Shown here one piece after another: positions 15,990 through 24,533 of a DNA stretch of 64,000 bases. Numbering within the stretch: position 1 is the first letter of the stretch; each line of letters opens with the position of its first letter. The position numbers and the translations under genes are program-made. Source of the stretch: Rossellomorea vietnamensis NBRC 101237 (GTDB taxonomy: Bacteria > Bacillota > Bacilli > Bacillales > Bacillaceae_B); contig NZ_BCVQ01000002.1 in assembly GCF_001591825.1 (NCBI RefSeq), positions 124,001 through 188,000 of the forward strand. The letters are read 5' to 3'. The notes beneath the pieces are model-generated. The model was not told the DNA's origin, did no database searches, and worked only from the letters and a program-made list of their open reading frames with translations.

Positions 15990-18752
15990 ATGAAGATTAA
16001 CGCTCTGGAACATGAGGATTTACTGATGGAGAAAGAGCTCTATTCCTGTTTAGGAATAGATGCTGAGGAGAACCCTATACAGGTTCTAAGTAGTGTCTTG
16101 AAACAAACAGACACCGTTGAAGACCAAAATATCATACGTTTCATACAGGGGGAGCGCTACTTCTTATTGGGAGATTTCGAAAGTGCGATCTTCAAATGGG
16201 GAATGGCAGAAGATACTCTTTTATCAGAATGGGCGTCCAAAAATATGGGTGATGCTTATATGGAGGATGGTCAATATGAAAACGCAGAAAAGCATTATCA
16301 AAGAGTTGGAAAAAATGCCTCCCTTACTCTATGGATGGAGAAAAATCTTGCCCTTGTTCATCTGTACTTATCCTTTGAAAAAGAGGAGATGGCAATACAT
16401 GTACTAAAAGAAGCAATAAAGAGGGCTCCCGACTACAAGAACATATCCGTCAAGACGTTGGATTTCTATGAGAAAAGGGAGATGTGGCATCCGGCTGCCC
16501 TACTCATTCGTGATGAATTGAATAGGACAGGCAGTTGCTTCTGGATACAGAAGTTCAAGGAATACGTAGAGGAGGGACGGATGCAAGATTTCTCCCCGGA
16601 AGAGTTTATTGTAACGTTCCCCATCATTTTAGAAAGAGAACAATCTCTTTTTAGTGACATCGTTACAAAGCTGTGGGTCGGTTATCAAGACAGTTCTTTT
16701 TACCTCGAATGGTTAAAAGCGTTTCACAATACATTCCCTTCTTTAGGTGCAGAGGGCAACAACTGGCATCTTATTGATGCTTTGTGTAAAGAAAGCTTCC
16801 CTGATGTACTGTTCTTTGATTTTGATATAGAAGAGGTTGTTGCACTGATCCCGCTCTATTTAGTTAATTGGTGGAAGATAACCTCAGGGGAAAAGACACT
16901 TCTCAAAGGGTTTATATTATCATGGGAAGAACTGTATGCTTATTCATTCGATCAACATTTTTTGGAGGAAGTAAAATTATGGGGAGGGGAGGAGAGTGAT
17001 GAAGGTACCACACTCACTTTCTTTCCGTTAGCACTCTCCCGGTTCGTGGAGTGGATGAGTGATGAAGGATTTGGGGTTCCAGCTAACTTGAGATGGGAGC
17101 TCGAGCATCTCGGGGATTATAAAACGCTTCATCTAGTGATAGCAGGTACCTTCAGTAACGGAAAATCAAGTATCATTAACAGCTTGATTGGTGAAGAAGT
17201 CCTTGAAGCAGAAGTGCTTCCCACAACTTCAACTATGGTGGTATTGTCTTCAGGTTCTGAACAGTCAATGACCTTGATAAAGGGAAGTGACGTACAGCGC
17301 CTCTCCTCCAGGAACGAATTTAAAACAGTTACCACTATTGACCATAGGGATGGACAGGGAGCCCATACAAAAGGCTATATTCATTATCAACTGCCAAATC
17401 CATTCTTAGAAGAGAATAGGCTAAGGCTTGTGGACTCACCAGGATTTAATGATGAAAAAGATGAGGAAAATGAAGTTCTTAATCACTTGCATCTTGGTGA
17501 CGGAGTATTGTTTGTCTTAAATGCCCGTACTCCATTTACTAAAGAAGAAAAGAACAAATTGAAAGAGATAATGGAAAAGCAGGATCTTCCTCTTCATTTC
17601 ATTTTAAACAAGATGGATATTGCAGAAGATGAAGACGAAGAGGAAGATATTATTGTTGATACCAGGAAGCGGGTTAAAAAGTACTTTAGGGAAGCCAAGG
17701 TTCAGCCGTTTTCTTCCTATAAAAATAGGAATGAATACAGGAAGGAAATTCCGCTTTTTATAAAATCAAATTTCCGCAGTCCTTCCATTCTGAAACAGAG
17801 AACAAAGAAGTTTACGGCTAAATTAATTGAAGCTGTTGAGTATGTAAAGGCAGAAGATATGAAGAGAAAAGAACAAGAATATAACCGTTCTATTAAAAAG
17901 AGACTTAGTGCTGTTTCTACCATCCTAAAAGAAAAACAGGCGACAATTGACTATTTTTCACAGCAGGAGAACGAATTGTTGAAAGAATTGAGAGTCATCA
18001 AAACCGCGTTAGTAAACTCTGTATGGGAAAAAGTGCCGCAGAGGATGATTACCGCGTCAAGGCTATTAAGGCCGGAAAGTGACCTCCAGACCATTCACGT
18101 TCATTTAACCCAATATATGAACCAGGAACTTTCTCTTTGTTGGGAAAGTGAATTGAAACCTCCTTTCCTTCAAAAACTACAAGTTTGGCAAAGTACTATT
18201 GAAATGATCGAGGTAAAAATTAATTATGAGCATAAGCAGTTTTTGGAGAAGGCAGGCCAATTGTCTGAGCGTAAAGTTGACTTACAATCCAGCAAGCACT
18301 TTACTTCTGCCTGGCTTTTTTCAAATGTCAGTGCCGTTGCTACTCTCAGCCTTCCCACTGTTGCCATATTACCTAACATGTCACCCATGAGACTGTTAAC
18401 CGGCGTTCAAAAGCTGATAGGAGGCAGCAGCCAGTCATTCATTTACAACCGCTATAAAACCTATTTAGAAAACAACACGTACTTAGAAGCAGTACAAGGA
18501 GTATTGGATGAAGTGCTACCCTTTTTCAATAAAATCGAAGAAACACTCACAGAAAGAATAAGACAGACAGCAGAGATACTTTCAGAACAAACAGAAGAGG
18601 AAATTAACACCCTGAGAAACAATAACAAATTGGAAGCCGGTCAACTCAATGCCTACCTTTCCAATAGAGAAAAACATCATCAAAAACTCAATCTGTTTTT
18701 ATTTGCAGCCCGGAGCGGACAACTTTGGAGTGAAGGTGATTCGCTGAGATGA
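15990..18752 (+). CDS. TPR-dynamin fusion GTPase, third of three
   Basis: 920-residue protein combining an N-terminal tetratricopeptide-like helical region (about 50-180, e.g. ALVHLYLSFEKEEMAIHVLKEA) with a central dynamin GTPase domain: G1 GTFSNGKSS near 385-393, G2 in LPTTST, G3 DSPG near 481-484, G4 NKMD near 540-543. Long helices follow, and a hydrophobic stretch near 773-799 (VSAVATLSLPTVAILP). No good RBS precedes ATG 15990, only 6 bases after the small repeat gene, so translation may be coupled; an alternative ATG at 16026 has GAGGA upstream. The TPR part could recruit partners to a membrane scaffold made with the other two GTPases. Confidence 0.83.
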   Translation: MKINALEHEDLLMEKELYSCLGIDAEENPIQVLSSVLKQTDTVEDQNIIRFIQGERYFLLGDFESAIFKWGMAEDTLLSEWASKNMGDAYMEDGQYENAEKHYQRVGKNASLTLWMEKNLALVHLYLSFEKEEMAIHVLKEAIKRAPDYKNISVKTLDFYEKREMWHPAALLIRDELNRTGSCFWIQKFKEYVEEGRMQDFSPEEFIVTFPIILEREQSLFSDIVTKLWVGYQDSSFYLEWLKAFHNTFPSLGAEGNNWHLIDALCKESFPDVLFFDFDIEEVVALIPLYLVNWWKITSGEKTLLKGFILSWEELYAYSFDQHFLEEVKLWGGEESDEGTTLTFFPLALSRFVEWMSDEGFGVPANLRWELEHLGDYKTLHLVIAGTFSNGKSSIINSLIGEEVLEAEVLPTTSTMVVLSSGSEQSMTLIKGSDVQRLSSRNEFKTVTTIDHRDGQGAHTKGYIHYQLPNPFLEENRLRLVDSPGFNDEKDEENEVLNHLHLGDGVLFVLNARTPFTKEEKNKLKEIMEKQDLPLHFILNKMDIAEDEDEEEDIIVDTRKRVKKYFREAKVQPFSSYKNRNEYRKEIPLFIKSNFRSPSILKQRTKKFTAKLIEAVEYVKAEDMKRKEQEYNRSIKKRLSAVSTILKEKQATIDYFSQQENELLKELRVIKTALVNSVWEKVPQRMITASRLLRPESDLQTIHVHLTQYMNQELSLCWESELKPPFLQKLQVWQSTIEMIEVKINYEHKQFLEKAGQLSERKVDLQSSKHFTSAWLFSNVSAVATLSLPTVAILPNMSPMRLLTGVQKLIGGSSQSFIYNRYKTYLENNTYLEAVQGVLDEVLPFFNKIEETLTERIRQTAEILSEQTEEEINTLRNNNKLEAGQLNAYLSNREKHHQKLNLFLFAARSGQLWSEGDSLR

Positions 18753-19118
18753 GAGTTAAATGGGGGACGGTTAAGATACCTAATGCGTGGGATCGAGCCA
18801 CTTTCTTTATGACAGGGAACCAATTTTCTATTGGGGCCGTCGGTTTCTGATTTCAAATGTTTTGAAGAGTTACCTGTTTACATATATTATATTGGTTTAG
18901 CTCATTTGCACCTTCGCCACTATATTTACCATGGTACGTCAGAAATCTGACCAGATGACGGCAACGTGGTTATCATTTGGAAATTGAAAGCGCCTTTTCT
19001 AAGAGAAAGGGCGCTTTGTGGTTTTATAGGTCGATGGGGGTAGAATTGGAGTTTTGGAGAGTATACCTTACATATTCTAAGGCTTTAAAGATAGCATGAA
19101 GAAGGGTTTTCCAATTTT
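18753..19118. other. Gap between dynamin operon and STAND locus
   Basis: 366 bases without a convincing gene. It starts with a lone GGGGGACGGTT repeat arm at 18763-18773 and ends with the operon terminator at 18987-19017. Short open stretches exist in between but show no ribosome-binding site or recognisable product. Confidence 0.6.
18987..19017 (+). terminator. Terminator of the dynamin operon
   Basis: AAAGCGCC (18987-18994) pairs with GGCGCTTT (19010-19017), extended inward by TTTTCT against AGAGAAAG with a bulge. T-rich sequence (GTGGTTTTA) follows. Confidence 0.65.
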
Positions 19119-19499
19119 ATGAAGAAGTTAATTGAAGAGATATCTGTTGATGAGGTGAGTCAGATAATGGACGAAACGATGCATGACTTGAAAACAATCG
19201 TACAAAAAAAACCGTTTAAATATAAAACCTTGGCAAATGGAGATAAAGAGATCTATCTTGGAAAATTTAATACGCTCGTTAAACTAAGGAATGAACAATA
19301 CATGAATCTGCTTCATACCTTTAAAGGGCAAACAGTTACGATCGGGGCATCAAGAACAAATCCTCCGGGAGGTAGTCTTGGGGAGTGGCTGATGAAGCAT
19401 ATTACCAAGACAGCTATAGCGTCATATATTGTTCCTATACTGCTTATGGATGGGTATGCTTCTCTAGCAACTGAGAGAGGGAAGATTAGATTTAATTAA
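19119..19499 (+). CDS. Hypothetical 126-residue protein next to STAND ATPase
   Basis: Not recognised. The first half is charged and helical (EEISVDEVSQIMDETMHDLKTIVQKK); the second half has a short hydrophobic helix (about 98-112, TAIASYIVPILLMDGY) that could touch or cross a membrane. A GAAGGG motif lies about 12 bases before the ATG, weaker than neighbours. It is 72 bases upstream of the large P-loop/TPR protein on the same strand and after a terminator, so the two probably share a promoter. In known STAND systems a small companion can be an effector, which is only a possibility here. Confidence 0.55.
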   Translation: MKKLIEEISVDEVSQIMDETMHDLKTIVQKKPFKYKTLANGDKEIYLGKFNTLVKLRNEQYMNLLHTFKGQTVTIGASRTNPPGGSLGEWLMKHITKTAIASYIVPILLMDGYASLATERGKIRFN

Positions 19500-19571
19500 A
19501 TTTTTTTCAGGGGATGGAGGGATTGTCCTCAATTCAGTGACAGCAAATGAAATAGAAGGGAGAGAATGTGA

Positions 19572-22310
19572 TTGGAGCTTCGTCCTAAATATTCGTTGGA
19601 TTCGTTCCATAAAGGGAAAAGATCTGCTGCAAGGGAGTTTACTGATCGGGAAGAACCCACAAAGGCGTTCCTTCATGCCCTTGAGCAGAAGAATCACGCT
19701 GCCTATAAAGTCCTCACCTATTACGGGATTGGAGGTATCGGGAAGTCGAGGCTATTGAGAGAGCTTTATGGGAAAGTCGAGGTTCTCCATAAGTCGAACG
19801 TTGTGGCATTGATTGATTTTAAAGAAGAGAAACACCACGCTCCCGGAGAAGCCCTGATCTGGTTGAGGGAGGAAATAAGGAAGAAACACAGTATCAAGTT
19901 CACTACGTTTGATTTAGCCTATACGATGTACTGGAAAAAGCTGAATCCACAAGTGAGTATGAAATCCAATCAAGCGACTCTTCCGTTTTTGGAAGAAGGG
20001 GGCTTTATTGGAGAGGTCATCGATCAATTAGAAAATGTACCTTTAGCCCAATGGCTGCCAAAGACCTTGAAATTCATGAACGGATTGACGAGGTATAAAG
20101 ATATGCTTCAATGGTGGTTGGGAAGAGGGAAGGACGTCATGGAGCAGCTGCAGGAGATGCTCCCTAATCAAATGGAAGACATGCTGTCAGTTTATTGGGC
20201 AGCGGATGTAAGGGATTATTTGAGCAACCATTCTCCTTCCTCAGTGGTCATCTTTATGGATACGTATGAAGCCCTCTGGGAGAAGCAGCGTCAACAAGGG
20301 TCTTACTATGAAAGGGATGCTTGGGTCCAGGAGTTGGTCTTGCAGCTTCCGGAGGTACTTTGGGTCATCGGGGGACGCGAAAAGCTTCAATGGGGCAAAA
20401 GCAATCATGCCTGGGACAACGAGGCATACTTGGAGCAGCATTTAATGGGAGAGTTATCGGGTACAGATTGTCGTAAATTCCTTTCGTCCTGCGGCATCAT
20501 AGAAGAGGGTATCCAGGATATCATTATTGAAGGAAGTCATGGTCTTCCCTATTATTTAGACTTGATGGTAGATACATATCATGTCGTACAAGAAAGACGG
20601 GATCCCCGACAAGAAGATTTTTCGAAAGCACCCCAACAAATCCTCGACCGCTTCTTAAGGTACCTCGAGCTGTCAGAAAAAGAAACATTAAAGATGTTGT
20701 CCTTTACCCGCTTTTGGAACGTTGATTTGTTTCAAAGTCTGGTGAAAGAGTTCAAGACAGGGTATCCCATGACCGCTTATCAAGAGCTTTTCCGCTTTTC
20801 ATTCATTATTCGTGAAACGCCAGAACAATGGAATATGCATGCCATGATGAGAACAAGCTTACAGGAAGATGTGTATACAGGTGATAGGGATTTATTTCAG
20901 CAAGTACATGGTTATCTCTTCGACTATTACAATAAGCGATTTCAAGATCAGGGTATAAGTGGTTCTGAGCAGTCAGTGGCCTTTCAGGAAGCTTTATATC
21001 ATGGGAAACGCTCACTTAAAGCGAGCACTCTAGTAAACTGGTTCCTTGAAAGATCTAAGCAATTCATGAGCGAAGGGCAACTACAGCTCCTCTCTTCCTC
21101 ATATGAGGAAATGAGGTTGTACATATCTGGCGAATGCGAGCAATCTTTGGAAGCCGCCGTTCTTCAATTTTACGGTAAGGTTTTCTTACTTCAGGGAATG
21201 TATTCGATATCTGAGGAAGTATATAAGGAAGCACTCTCCATTTATGATAAACAGATAGATTCCTTACAAATCTGTAAGTGCTATATGAACTTAGCTGAAG
21301 TCAAGATTCATCTCAATGAGTATGAAAGTGCCTTTACCTATTTATCGAAGGCGAGTGCGTACGCAGAAGAGGAAACGGTGGAAAGAAGTGTGGAATACTA
21401 TGCGGTCAAGGCCTTTTTGTCTATCCGAGCAGGTAAATTAAACATCCGTTTCTCTCACTATGAGGAATCAATGCGTTATTACCAAAAGGCCATTGATGTT
21501 TGTAAGGAAGCCATCGAATCGAAGAAAGCGGATGGTGTCATCTTTGGACTTACCGCCCTGGCTTATGAGAAACTGGGCGAGCTTTATGGAAGCAGTCAGT
21601 ATGAGAAGCAGGGTGAATGTTACCTAAGGTCCATCGAAAACTATAAAAAAGCCTTGGAAAACCCTGACCACCCAGAATATGTCCGAACGTTAGCCAATAT
21701 GGGGCTTGCCTACAAAAGGCTGGGGGAACACTACTCTTCCAAGACCCACCCGGCGGATAAGATTCGAAGCTTCCAACAAGCCCTTGAGATCTATGATAAG
21801 GTACTCGATCTCTCCCCGGACTTTGTCGACGTCTTGGAGAAAAAAGGACACGCTGCTGTGGATTACATGGTCCTTCAAATCGAATTGAATTTAGCAGATG
21901 AAGCACTTATCAGCTTTCAAAAAGCCTTGGATGCCTTTCAACGAGTGGTGGACCTGGCTCCTTTACAAGGAGGATCCAGAAACCGGATGGCCTCAGCCCA
22001 TCGTGAATTGAGCAAACTCTACGTGAAAAGAAATCAACGAGAAGTAGCCCTGGAAATTCTGCTTCAATCCCTAGCACTCTATGACAAGGTGCTGGAAGAA
22101 ACTCCGAATTACATCTATACATTTAATGGCATCGGGAAAACCCACGAGTTAATGGCGGATATCTATCATGAAGCCAATGAGATGGATAAAGCCTTTGACC
22201 ATTACCAAAAAGCCATAGAATTCTACAATAAAATGCTTTTGAAAGCCCCTAAACTACGAGGGGCACTGAGTAGGAAAAAGAGAATAGAAGAGATTGTCGG
22301 GGAAGCATAG
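19572..22310 (+). CDS. STAND-like P-loop ATPase with C-terminal TPR array
   Basis: 912-residue signalling ATPase. Walker A GIGGIGKS is at 52-59, a Walker B-like segment VVIFMDTYEALWEK is near 225-238, and a sensor-like WVIGGREKL follows near 260. A helical middle region is followed, from about 470 to the end, by many tetratricopeptide repeats (for example AVLQFYGKVFLLQGMYSIS, AFTYLSKASAYAEE, YRSIENYKKALE-like units, ALSIYDK). This is the architecture of STAND regulators: ligand-sensing repeats plus nucleotide switch. The TTG start has GAAGGGAGA 7 bases upstream. No nuclease, TIR or protease effector domain is visible in the protein. Flanked by a small unknown protein and a PRiA4_ORF3-family gene. 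Confidence 0.75.
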   Translation: MELRPKYSLDSFHKGKRSAAREFTDREEPTKAFLHALEQKNHAAYKVLTYYGIGGIGKSRLLRELYGKVEVLHKSNVVALIDFKEEKHHAPGEALIWLREEIRKKHSIKFTTFDLAYTMYWKKLNPQVSMKSNQATLPFLEEGGFIGEVIDQLENVPLAQWLPKTLKFMNGLTRYKDMLQWWLGRGKDVMEQLQEMLPNQMEDMLSVYWAADVRDYLSNHSPSSVVIFMDTYEALWEKQRQQGSYYERDAWVQELVLQLPEVLWVIGGREKLQWGKSNHAWDNEAYLEQHLMGELSGTDCRKFLSSCGIIEEGIQDIIIEGSHGLPYYLDLMVDTYHVVQERRDPRQEDFSKAPQQILDRFLRYLELSEKETLKMLSFTRFWNVDLFQSLVKEFKTGYPMTAYQELFRFSFIIRETPEQWNMHAMMRTSLQEDVYTGDRDLFQQVHGYLFDYYNKRFQDQGISGSEQSVAFQEALYHGKRSLKASTLVNWFLERSKQFMSEGQLQLLSSSYEEMRLYISGECEQSLEAAVLQFYGKVFLLQGMYSISEEVYKEALSIYDKQIDSLQICKCYMNLAEVKIHLNEYESAFTYLSKASAYAEEETVERSVEYYAVKAFLSIRAGKLNIRFSHYEESMRYYQKAIDVCKEAIESKKADGVIFGLTALAYEKLGELYGSSQYEKQGECYLRSIENYKKALENPDHPEYVRTLANMGLAYKRLGEHYSSKTHPADKIRSFQQALEIYDKVLDLSPDFVDVLEKKGHAAVDYMVLQIELNLADEALISFQKALDAFQRVVDLAPLQGGSRNRMASAHRELSKLYVKRNQREVALEILLQSLALYDKVLEETPNYIYTFNGIGKTHELMADIYHEANEMDKAFDHYQKAIEFYNKMLLKAPKLRGALSRKKRIEEIVGEA

Positions 22311-22373
22311 GAACGGTTCTCTGGCTTCCTTTTCCGGTATCTCAAAGGTGGAAGCACAAGGAGGAAATCGAAA

Positions 22374-23108
22374 TTGAAATCTTATGTTATCAAAATTGAA
22401 TTAGAAGAGTCCGATCCGTTGATATGGAGAAGAGTCATCATCCCAGCAGGAGCGACCTATAGAAGGCTTCACGACGTCATCCAGAACGTCACGAATTTCC
22501 AAAGCGGTTATCCCAGTGAAGGTTATCACAACTATGAATTCGACCTGACGGAAGATCATAAGATTGTCACGGACCATGAAGAAGCTTACCTTGATCATCA
22601 GCACTATAAGAAGAACAAGGCGGCGTATGAAGAACGGCTGAAATCCGTACCGCCTGAAATGATGGAATTTGAGAAGAATGCCTTGGAAAGACTCAAGATC
22701 GAAGTACGGAAGCCCACCGGCTTAAAGATAGATGATTACCTGGAGAAGTATGGACAAATCCACTATGCCTATGATTTCGGTGATGGTTGGCAGTTCTCCG
22801 TTAAGCTTGAGGAGATTGTCGATGATTACTACTTTGGATATCCAACCCTACTGGAAGGAGAAGAAACCTCTCCTCCTGAAGATGTAGGCGGGCTGCATGG
22901 TTTCTATGAATTTCTTGAAGCCTATCGTGATGAGAAGCATCCAGAACATAAAGAAATGAAGGCATGGGCCAAATCGGTATACTTCAGGGAATATGATCCT
23001 GATTGGATCAATCAGCTACTCAAAGGACTTAACTATAAGAAGACAGAGTGGGATAAAATCAATCACGAAAATTATAGCATTATTGAGGACAAGTATCGGA
23101 AGAGGTAG
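22374..23108 (+). CDS. PRiA4_ORF3-family protein
   Basis: 244-residue soluble protein of the plasmid pRiA4b ORF-3-like family, function not established. Diagnostic pieces: YVIKIELEESDPLIWRRVII at the start (family strand 1), YAYDFGDGWQFSVKLE in the middle, and PPEDVGGLHGFYEFLEAY near 175-192. RBS GGAGGAAA is 7-9 bases before the TTG start. It follows the STAND gene by 63 bases after a repeat-derived GGAACGGTTCTCTGGCTTCC segment. A second, longer family member is at 33474-34562. Members often travel with mobile DNA, but no such element is intact here. Confidence 0.85.
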   Translation: MKSYVIKIELEESDPLIWRRVIIPAGATYRRLHDVIQNVTNFQSGYPSEGYHNYEFDLTEDHKIVTDHEEAYLDHQHYKKNKAAYEERLKSVPPEMMEFEKNALERLKIEVRKPTGLKIDDYLEKYGQIHYAYDFGDGWQFSVKLEEIVDDYYFGYPTLLEGEETSPPEDVGGLHGFYEFLEAYRDEKHPEHKEMKAWAKSVYFREYDPDWINQLLKGLNYKKTEWDKINHENYSIIEDKYRKR

Positions 23109-23111
23109 GGG

Positions 23112-23143
23112 GAAGCAAGGGGACAGTTCTCTTGCTTCCTTTT
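23112..23143 (+). terminator. Terminator of the GGAAGCAAG/CTTGCTTCC family
   Basis: GGAAGCAAG (23112-23120) and CTTGCTTCC (23131-23139) enclose the arm GGGACAGTTCT and are followed by TTTTT. A nearby inverted copy AGAACTGTCCCT lies at 23169-23180. The same hairpin family recurs at 57427-57461 and in pieces elsewhere. Confidence 0.75.
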
Positions 23144-23324
23144 TAGGTGTTTCAAGGGGGAAAGCAGAAGAACTGTCCCTCTATCTCAGCCCTTTTTTCG
23201 TTTATATTTTATTATATGGAGGTAGAGAGGGATATAGGCATGGATGGGACACGGGGACAGGTCCCTTGTCCCATTTCCATAAAGAGTGGAAAGCATGAAA
23301 AAGATATTTATTTGTGTAGTATCA

Positions 23325-23456
23325 TCATTTTGTGTGGGGCCATTTTTTTGTTTGAAGAATCTGATATAGCTGGTTTGGGGGTTTGCTTCTTAACTCAGGT
23401 TGCCATTCGCCATAGGCTTTTTTATCGAATAGGGATAGGCCATGGTATGGGTTCAT
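23325..23456 (-). CDS. Possible 43-residue peptide gene overlapping the RRNPP regulator stop
   Basis: The stop of the upstream regulator overlaps an ATG (ATGA at 23453-23456) that opens a 43-codon frame ending at 23325: MNPYHGLSLFDKKAYGEWQP and so on to ...KKWPHTK. Regulators of this kind are often followed by their signalling-peptide gene, which makes the position notable. Against it, the product has no secretion signal and there is no separate RBS. Weak call. Confidence 0.25.
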   Translation of the reverse strand: MNPYHGLSLFDKKAYGEWQPELRSKPPNQLYQILQTKKWPHTK

Positions 23457-24346
23457 GCTGGATCTATCTGTTTGGCTATTTCCTCAATCTTTGGCACGAG
23501 AAAGGAAACGTAAGGCTCATCTTTTCGTATTTCAAACATATGCAGGGCATGTCGAAAGTAAGGAAGTGCCTGTGCATAGTCCTTTTTCAACTCAAAGTTG
23601 TAGCCGATTTGATAATGAAGCTCACCTAATCCCCAAAGAAGTTCTTCTTCAAAACACCACTTAATAGCTTTGAGACAGTAGTCTGTTGACTCCTTAAGTT
23701 CTCCCAAACGTGTCAGAACTCTGGCTGTACTGTAAAAAATTTTGGTTTTAATCGATTTATCCTGCAGTTGGCCGGTTGTATTCATGGCGGCTATGACTTT
23801 TTTATAGTAAGGAAGGGCCTCTTCATATTGCTTCATAGAGTAAAGAATAGCACCATTGCTTGAAAGGATTTCCATTTCTCTCTCGGACATGGCCTTTTTC
23901 TGATCCGCGGTCAATTGATAGGCCCGATCGAAGAGGGAAAAGGCAGCTTCGGCATCCCGCTTTACCTCAAATTGATAGATTCCTTTGTGCCAATAAAGAA
24001 GCTGGAGATGGTCATTGTCTTTATAAAAAAGGGGATTTTTCTCTTCTACCCTGACTAAATCCATCATTTCTTCATATTTTCGATACACTCTCAAATACCT
24101 CAGTTGTTTCTCCACTTCCATGATGTAATCAAGACGAGGCGTGGTCCCAATTTCAAAGAAATAGTTGACGTCCACTCCCAGTTTGACAGAGATCTGATAT
24201 AAAGCGGTGGCACTTGGATAGATGTCCCCTTTTTCTATTCGGCTGATCAGCGCTTGGGTGCAGATCCCTTCTGCCAGGTCGCCTTGGGTAATTCCGACTG
24301 CTCTTCTTAATTCTCTGATTTTAGTTCCGATTACTGAATAGTCCAT
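23453..24346 (-). CDS. RRNPP-type HTH-TPR transcriptional regulator (PlcR/NprR-like), copy 1
   Basis: Cytoplasmic DNA-binding regulator probably controlled by a small peptide. Residues 1-62 form an Xre-type helix-turn-helix (IGTKIRELRRAVGITQGDLA, ALISRIEKGDIYPSATALYQ); the rest is a TPR-like superhelix (about 75-290, e.g. EEALPYYKKVIAAM, GELHYQIGYNFELKKDYAQA). Length, 297 aa, fits the RRNPP family. AGGAGGTGACCC precedes the ATG. A paralogue lies beside the TasA operon (53976-54899), nearly identical across the HTH and linker (SVIGxKIREMRK, IGTTPRLDY). No clear secreted pheromone gene lies next to it. Confidence 0.85.
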   Translation of the reverse strand: MDYSVIGTKIRELRRAVGITQGDLAEGICTQALISRIEKGDIYPSATALYQISVKLGVDVNYFFEIGTTPRLDYIMEVEKQLRYLRVYRKYEEMMDLVRVEEKNPLFYKDNDHLQLLYWHKGIYQFEVKRDAEAAFSLFDRAYQLTADQKKAMSEREMEILSSNGAILYSMKQYEEALPYYKKVIAAMNTTGQLQDKSIKTKIFYSTARVLTRLGELKESTDYCLKAIKWCFEEELLWGLGELHYQIGYNFELKKDYAQALPYFRHALHMFEIRKDEPYVSFLVPKIEEIAKQIDPA

Positions 24347-24393
24347 GGGGTCACCTCCTGGGTATTTTTATATTTTAACAGATATGTGTGGGG

Positions 24394-24516
24394 AGGGGAC
24401 AGTCCGTTCTCCCTCACATAGTGTACCTTTCCTCACAATAAAAGAGACGAGGGAGATATTATCCCCTCGTCTCTAATATGTTTGCGGGACAAAGCACCTG
24501 TCCCTCTGTCCCAATT
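24394..24516. repeat. Composite repeat: GGGACAG arm, GAGACGAGG hairpin, GGGACA arm
   Basis: A GGGGACAGTCCGTTCT arm (about 24396-24411) is followed by the hairpin AGAGACGAGGG (24443-24453)/CCCCTCGTCTCT, then GCGGGACAAAGCACCTGTCCC (about 24484-24503). The hairpin acts as terminator for the dehydrogenase or regulator. Same arrangement recurs at 34563, 35739, 42965 and 48813. Confidence 0.65.
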
Positions 24517-24533
24517 GAAACCAAATCATCTGA

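Noticed and set aside
18753-18990. A small gene in the gap after the dynamin operon
   Set aside because: Frames are short, interrupted and without a ribosome-binding site.
22993-23629. Two plus-strand frames downstream of the PRiA4 gene
   Set aside because: They overlap the terminator repeat and read antisense to the regulator at 23453; no RBS.
24394-24516. CRISPR-like repetition of GGGACA motifs
   Set aside because: The units are arms of hairpins at irregular spacing, not direct repeats with spacers.
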